This document shows, piece after piece, positions 61,503 to 64,000 of a DNA stretch of 64,000 nt (its first letter is position 1; every line of letters starts with the position of its first letter). The position numbers and the translations under genes are program-made. The notes beneath the pieces were generated by a model. It saw nothing but the letters and a program-made list of their open reading frames with translations. It made no database searches and was not told the DNA's origin. Origin of the DNA: Acidobacteriota bacterium (GTDB taxonomy: Bacteria > Acidobacteriota > Terriglobia > Acidiferrales > UBA7541). Location of the stretch: positions 124,001 to 188,000 of the forward strand of contig JABCYZ010000004.1 in the NCBI GenBank assembly GCA_013289955.1. Reading direction: 5' to 3'.

Positions 61503-64000
61503 ATGGTTCCTGTTCCCGGGAAGCTTGGTCTGTGCCCGCATTGGATAGCCGCGACGGTCGTTCTGGCATTTCTGCTAACCGGAACCGCTTACGCGCAATC
61601 GATTACCGGACGGATTCTTGGTAGCGTGCACGACCAGCAGGACACGGCAATCGCGGGCGCCCGGGTGACCGTCACCGACACACTGCGCAATATCAGCCAC
61701 TCCACAGTTACCGACGACACGGGCGACTATCTCGTCGGGGATTTGCCCCCGAGCACGTACAAAGTCTCCATCGAAGCGCACGGCTTCAATGCATTCCAAG
61801 CGCCGAGTATTCCCGTGGAAATCGGCAAGGACGTACGCGTGGATGCCACACTGAAGGCCGGCGATTCCAACATTGTTGTCACCATTACGGAAGACATTCC
61901 TTTGTTGGACAGCACTACGTCGTCGCTGGGTGGAACTCTCAGCAACAAAGAAATCAACGATCTACCTTTGAACGGACGGAACTACGAAAATCTGCTCCAG
62001 TTGCGTCCTGGCGTAGTGCGATATCCCGGGGGTGGTTTTTCGACCACCAGCAGCAACGGTTTGCGCGCAGAAGACAATGCGTATTTGATTGACGGCCTAT
62101 TTAACAGCGAACCATTTTCCGGACAAAGCATCATCAACGGAGCGGGCATCGCGGGCGATTCCGCGACCATCCTGCCCGTCGACGCCATCCAGGAATTCAA
62201 CGTGATCCAAAATCCACCGGCGGAATATGGATGGAAGCCGGGGACGATGGTGAACGTTGGATTGAAATCCGGGACTAATGTGCTGCACGGCAGCGCCTAT
62301 GGATTTGTTCGCACCACATCGCTGGACGCGCGAAATTATTTCGATCCCGTCGGAACAGAGAAAACTCCGAGGAACCTGAAGCAGTTTGGTGCAACGGGCG
62401 GCGGCGCGATTATCAAGGACAAGTTGTTCTACTTCGGGGCATACGAGGGGCAGCGTTACACGGTCGGGAACATTGGCCAACTCGCGACACCAGCAACAGT
62501 CGGATTGCCCGCGCCGGCGAGCGGATCCGATTGCGCTTTCACGGGTCTAGCAGGGGGAGATTGCGCAAACAGCGCGATCGACGCCATCGCGGACGTGCAC
62601 GCCGCATTTCTGGCGGGACAAATTCCGAACGACGTTAGTGCGGCCAGCTTGAAAATTTCGGGTTGCACTCTCGGGCCACCGATTTCGTGCAACGGCACGG
62701 GAATACCGCTAAATAACGGCACAAACCCTGCGGGAAATACGATCATCGACTATGGGCTGCCGAACAGTGTGAGTGTCGACAATGTCCTCGGCAAAATCGA
62801 CTATCAGCTCAACACCAAGAATACGTTGAATGGCATGTATTTCTTCGGGGACAACAATGGCACCGTGCAGGACGCGTCGCAGCTGCAGACAAAATGGCTC
62901 ACCCAAATCCACACGCGCGCTCAAGTCGGTGGTGTAAATTGGGTCTGGACTCCCCGACCACAATGGACCAACGAGGCTCGGTTTGGATACAACCGGCTTT
63001 ACCAGCCGACATTCCCGAATGATCACAATTTGTCAGCCACGTCCTATGGGTTGGATACAGGCGTGACGAATCCTCTGTATGGAGGACTGCCTCGTATCAA
63101 CGTTCTCGGATTTTTTGGATTTCCGGTCTCTGGCATCGGCGGATTCAATTGGCCCAAAGTGCAAGGACCCGATGCCCGGTATCAGTTCGTCGATCACCTC
63201 GCGCGTACTGTTGGCAGACATGCTGTCAAATTTGGCATCGAAGAGCATCGCGACAGTTTTAGCGGCGGTGCCTATGGCGGGACTCGAGGACGCTTCAAAT
63301 TCCTTGGCGGCAATGCTTTTACATCTGCGGGTGGAATCGCGTCGTCGCCGATCGAGGATTTCTTTGCGGGGTCTCCGACGAACGGCAGCTTGCTCACTGG
63401 CGATCCCACGCGTGATATCCATAATTGGGGAACAGCGCTGTTTGTTCAGGACGATTGGCGCGTCACCAATCATCTGACGCTTAATCTTGGCTTGCGATAC
63501 GAACTGAACAGCGTCATTAAAGATTCCAACAACCAACTCGCGAACTTCGATCCAAACAGAGGTCTGGTACAGGTGGGCAAGGGCATCAGCGGACCGTACA
63601 ATCTCGACCCGTACAATCTTGCTCCGCGCGCTGGATTTGCCTGGGACATTGCGGGGAACAATAGGACGGTGGTTCGTGGCGGCGCAGGGATAATCTACGA
63701 AACGGTCAACTGGGAATCATTCCTGGCGCTAAACAACACGCTGGGTCTTGCAACCATCCCCACTGGGGGAATTGGTGTAACTCCGGGCACGGGCAACATC
63801 GCCACAGGGCTGATCACTTATCCAGGCTCGGCGCTCAACTGGGACAACGTTGGCGGCGGCACCGTTTTTCCAACCGGCACGATTGATTGCAGCCCGACGA
63901 CGGGAAGTCCGTGCACGATCATGGGTATCACCCAGAACTTCAAGACTCCGTACGTTTACACCTGGAACCTGGACGTACAGCACGCTTTCAATTCAAAGAT
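61503..64000 (+). CDS. Oar-like TonB-dependent receptor with carboxypeptidase-regulatory domain, cut by the window edge
   Basis: At least 832 residues, open to the right edge. A signal peptide (about residues 15-31, ending AYAQS) is followed by a carboxypeptidase-regulatory-like domain (GRILGSVHDQQDTAIAGARVTVTD...LPPSTYKVSIEAHGF), then the plug domain (NDLPLNGRNYENLL, NGLRAEDNAYLIDGL) and the beginning of an outer-membrane beta-barrel rich in aromatic and Asn residues. Such receptors are the main large outer-membrane proteins of Acidobacteriota and take up sugars, peptides or aromatics. The divergent GntR run may process its substrate. The C-terminal barrel is not in view. Confidence 0.92.
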   Translation, partial: MVPVPGKLGLCPHWIAATVVLAFLLTGTAYAQSITGRILGSVHDQQDTAIAGARVTVTDTLRNISHSTVTDDTGDYLVGDLPPSTYKVSIEAHGFNAFQAPSIPVEIGKDVRVDATLKAGDSNIVVTITEDIPLLDSTTSSLGGTLSNKEINDLPLNGRNYENLLQLRPGVVRYPGGGFSTTSSNGLRAEDNAYLIDGLFNSEPFSGQSIINGAGIAGDSATILPVDAIQEFNVIQNPPAEYGWKPGTMVNVGLKSGTNVLHGSAYGFVRTTSLDARNYFDPVGTEKTPRNLKQFGATGGGAIIKDKLFYFGAYEGQRYTVGNIGQLATPATVGLPAPASGSDCAFTGLAGGDCANSAIDAIADVHAAFLAGQIPNDVSAASLKISGCTLGPPISCNGTGIPLNNGTNPAGNTIIDYGLPNSVSVDNVLGKIDYQLNTKNTLNGMYFFGDNNGTVQDASQLQTKWLTQIHTRAQVGGVNWVWTPRPQWTNEARFGYNRLYQPTFPNDHNLSATSYGLDTGVTNPLYGGLPRINVLGFFGFPVSGIGGFNWPKVQGPDARYQFVDHLARTVGRHAVKFGIEEHRDSFSGGAYGGTRGRFKFLGGNAFTSAGGIASSPIEDFFAGSPTNGSLLTGDPTRDIHNWGTALFVQDDWRVTNHLTLNLGLRYELNSVIKDSNNQLANFDPNRGLVQVGKGISGPYNLDPYNLAPRAGFAWDIAGNNRTVVRGGAGIIYETVNWESFLALNNTLGLATIPTGGIGVTPGTGNIATGLITYPGSALNWDNVGGGTVFPTGTIDCSPTTGSPCTIMGITQNFKTPYVYTWNLDVQHAFNSK

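Overview
This 64 kb window looks like a chromosomal segment of an Acidobacteriota bacterium (class Terriglobia or close). The basis is protein content: two tandem large proteins of the acidobacterial VWFA-related type, an Oar-like TonB-dependent receptor with a carboxypeptidase-regulatory N-terminus, a DUF1800/DUF1501 pair, a PadR plus 'permease-prefix' membrane protein pair, and short dispersed palindromes in the spacers. The DNA is GC-rich by eye. No rRNA, tRNA, CRISPR array, insertion sequence or prophage was seen. One RNA gene, the RNase P RNA (rnpB), is clear.

Layout. 1-509: possible gene end plus a structured-RNA candidate closed by a strong terminator. 510-3843: small unknown protein, copper-type P1B ATPase, thioredoxin-like protein. 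3905-6482: glycosyltransferase, two tandem pterin synthases and folE in one tight run. 6574-10166: DUF2911 protein, rpsO and pnp. 10376-15205: murA, murQ, an anomeric sugar kinase fused to a RapZ C-terminal domain, and a MurU-like uridylyltransferase. 15964-20350: NagZ-like glycosidase fused to a serine hydrolase, divergent from a NamZ-like (DUF1343) protein. 20422-29859: cobalamin-binding-like protein, PadR pair, a decayed signal peptidase, two transporters, an N-acetylglucosamine kinase-like protein, PilZ and small unknown proteins. 29861-35342: aminotransferase, alcohol dehydrogenase, acetyltransferase, papain-like protease, BrkB protein. 35445-45198: VWFA pair, proline dehydrogenase, DUF1800/DUF1501, DUF1080. 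45382-54029: membrane pyrophosphatase, bioD, DedA-like, DUF457, lipid kinase and ligA. 54205-56565: enlarged rnpB followed by a 1.7 kb insert bounded by a second copy of the rnpB 3' end. 56792-64000: a GntR-led run of four genes divergent from a TonB-dependent receptor cut by the window edge.

How the genes fit. The most coherent theme is cell-wall sugar salvage. NamZ- and NagZ-like enzymes would release MurNAc and GlcNAc. MurQ, a GlcNAc kinase and the AmgK/MurU pair would return these sugars to metabolism or directly to UDP-MurNAc, and MurA is the entry enzyme of de novo synthesis. The kinase of this set carries the domain that senses glucosamine-6-phosphate in E. coli RapZ, an unusual link between salvage and amino-sugar sensing. 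The second theme is the rnpB locus, which looks like the scar of an element that integrated at the 3' end of the RNA gene.
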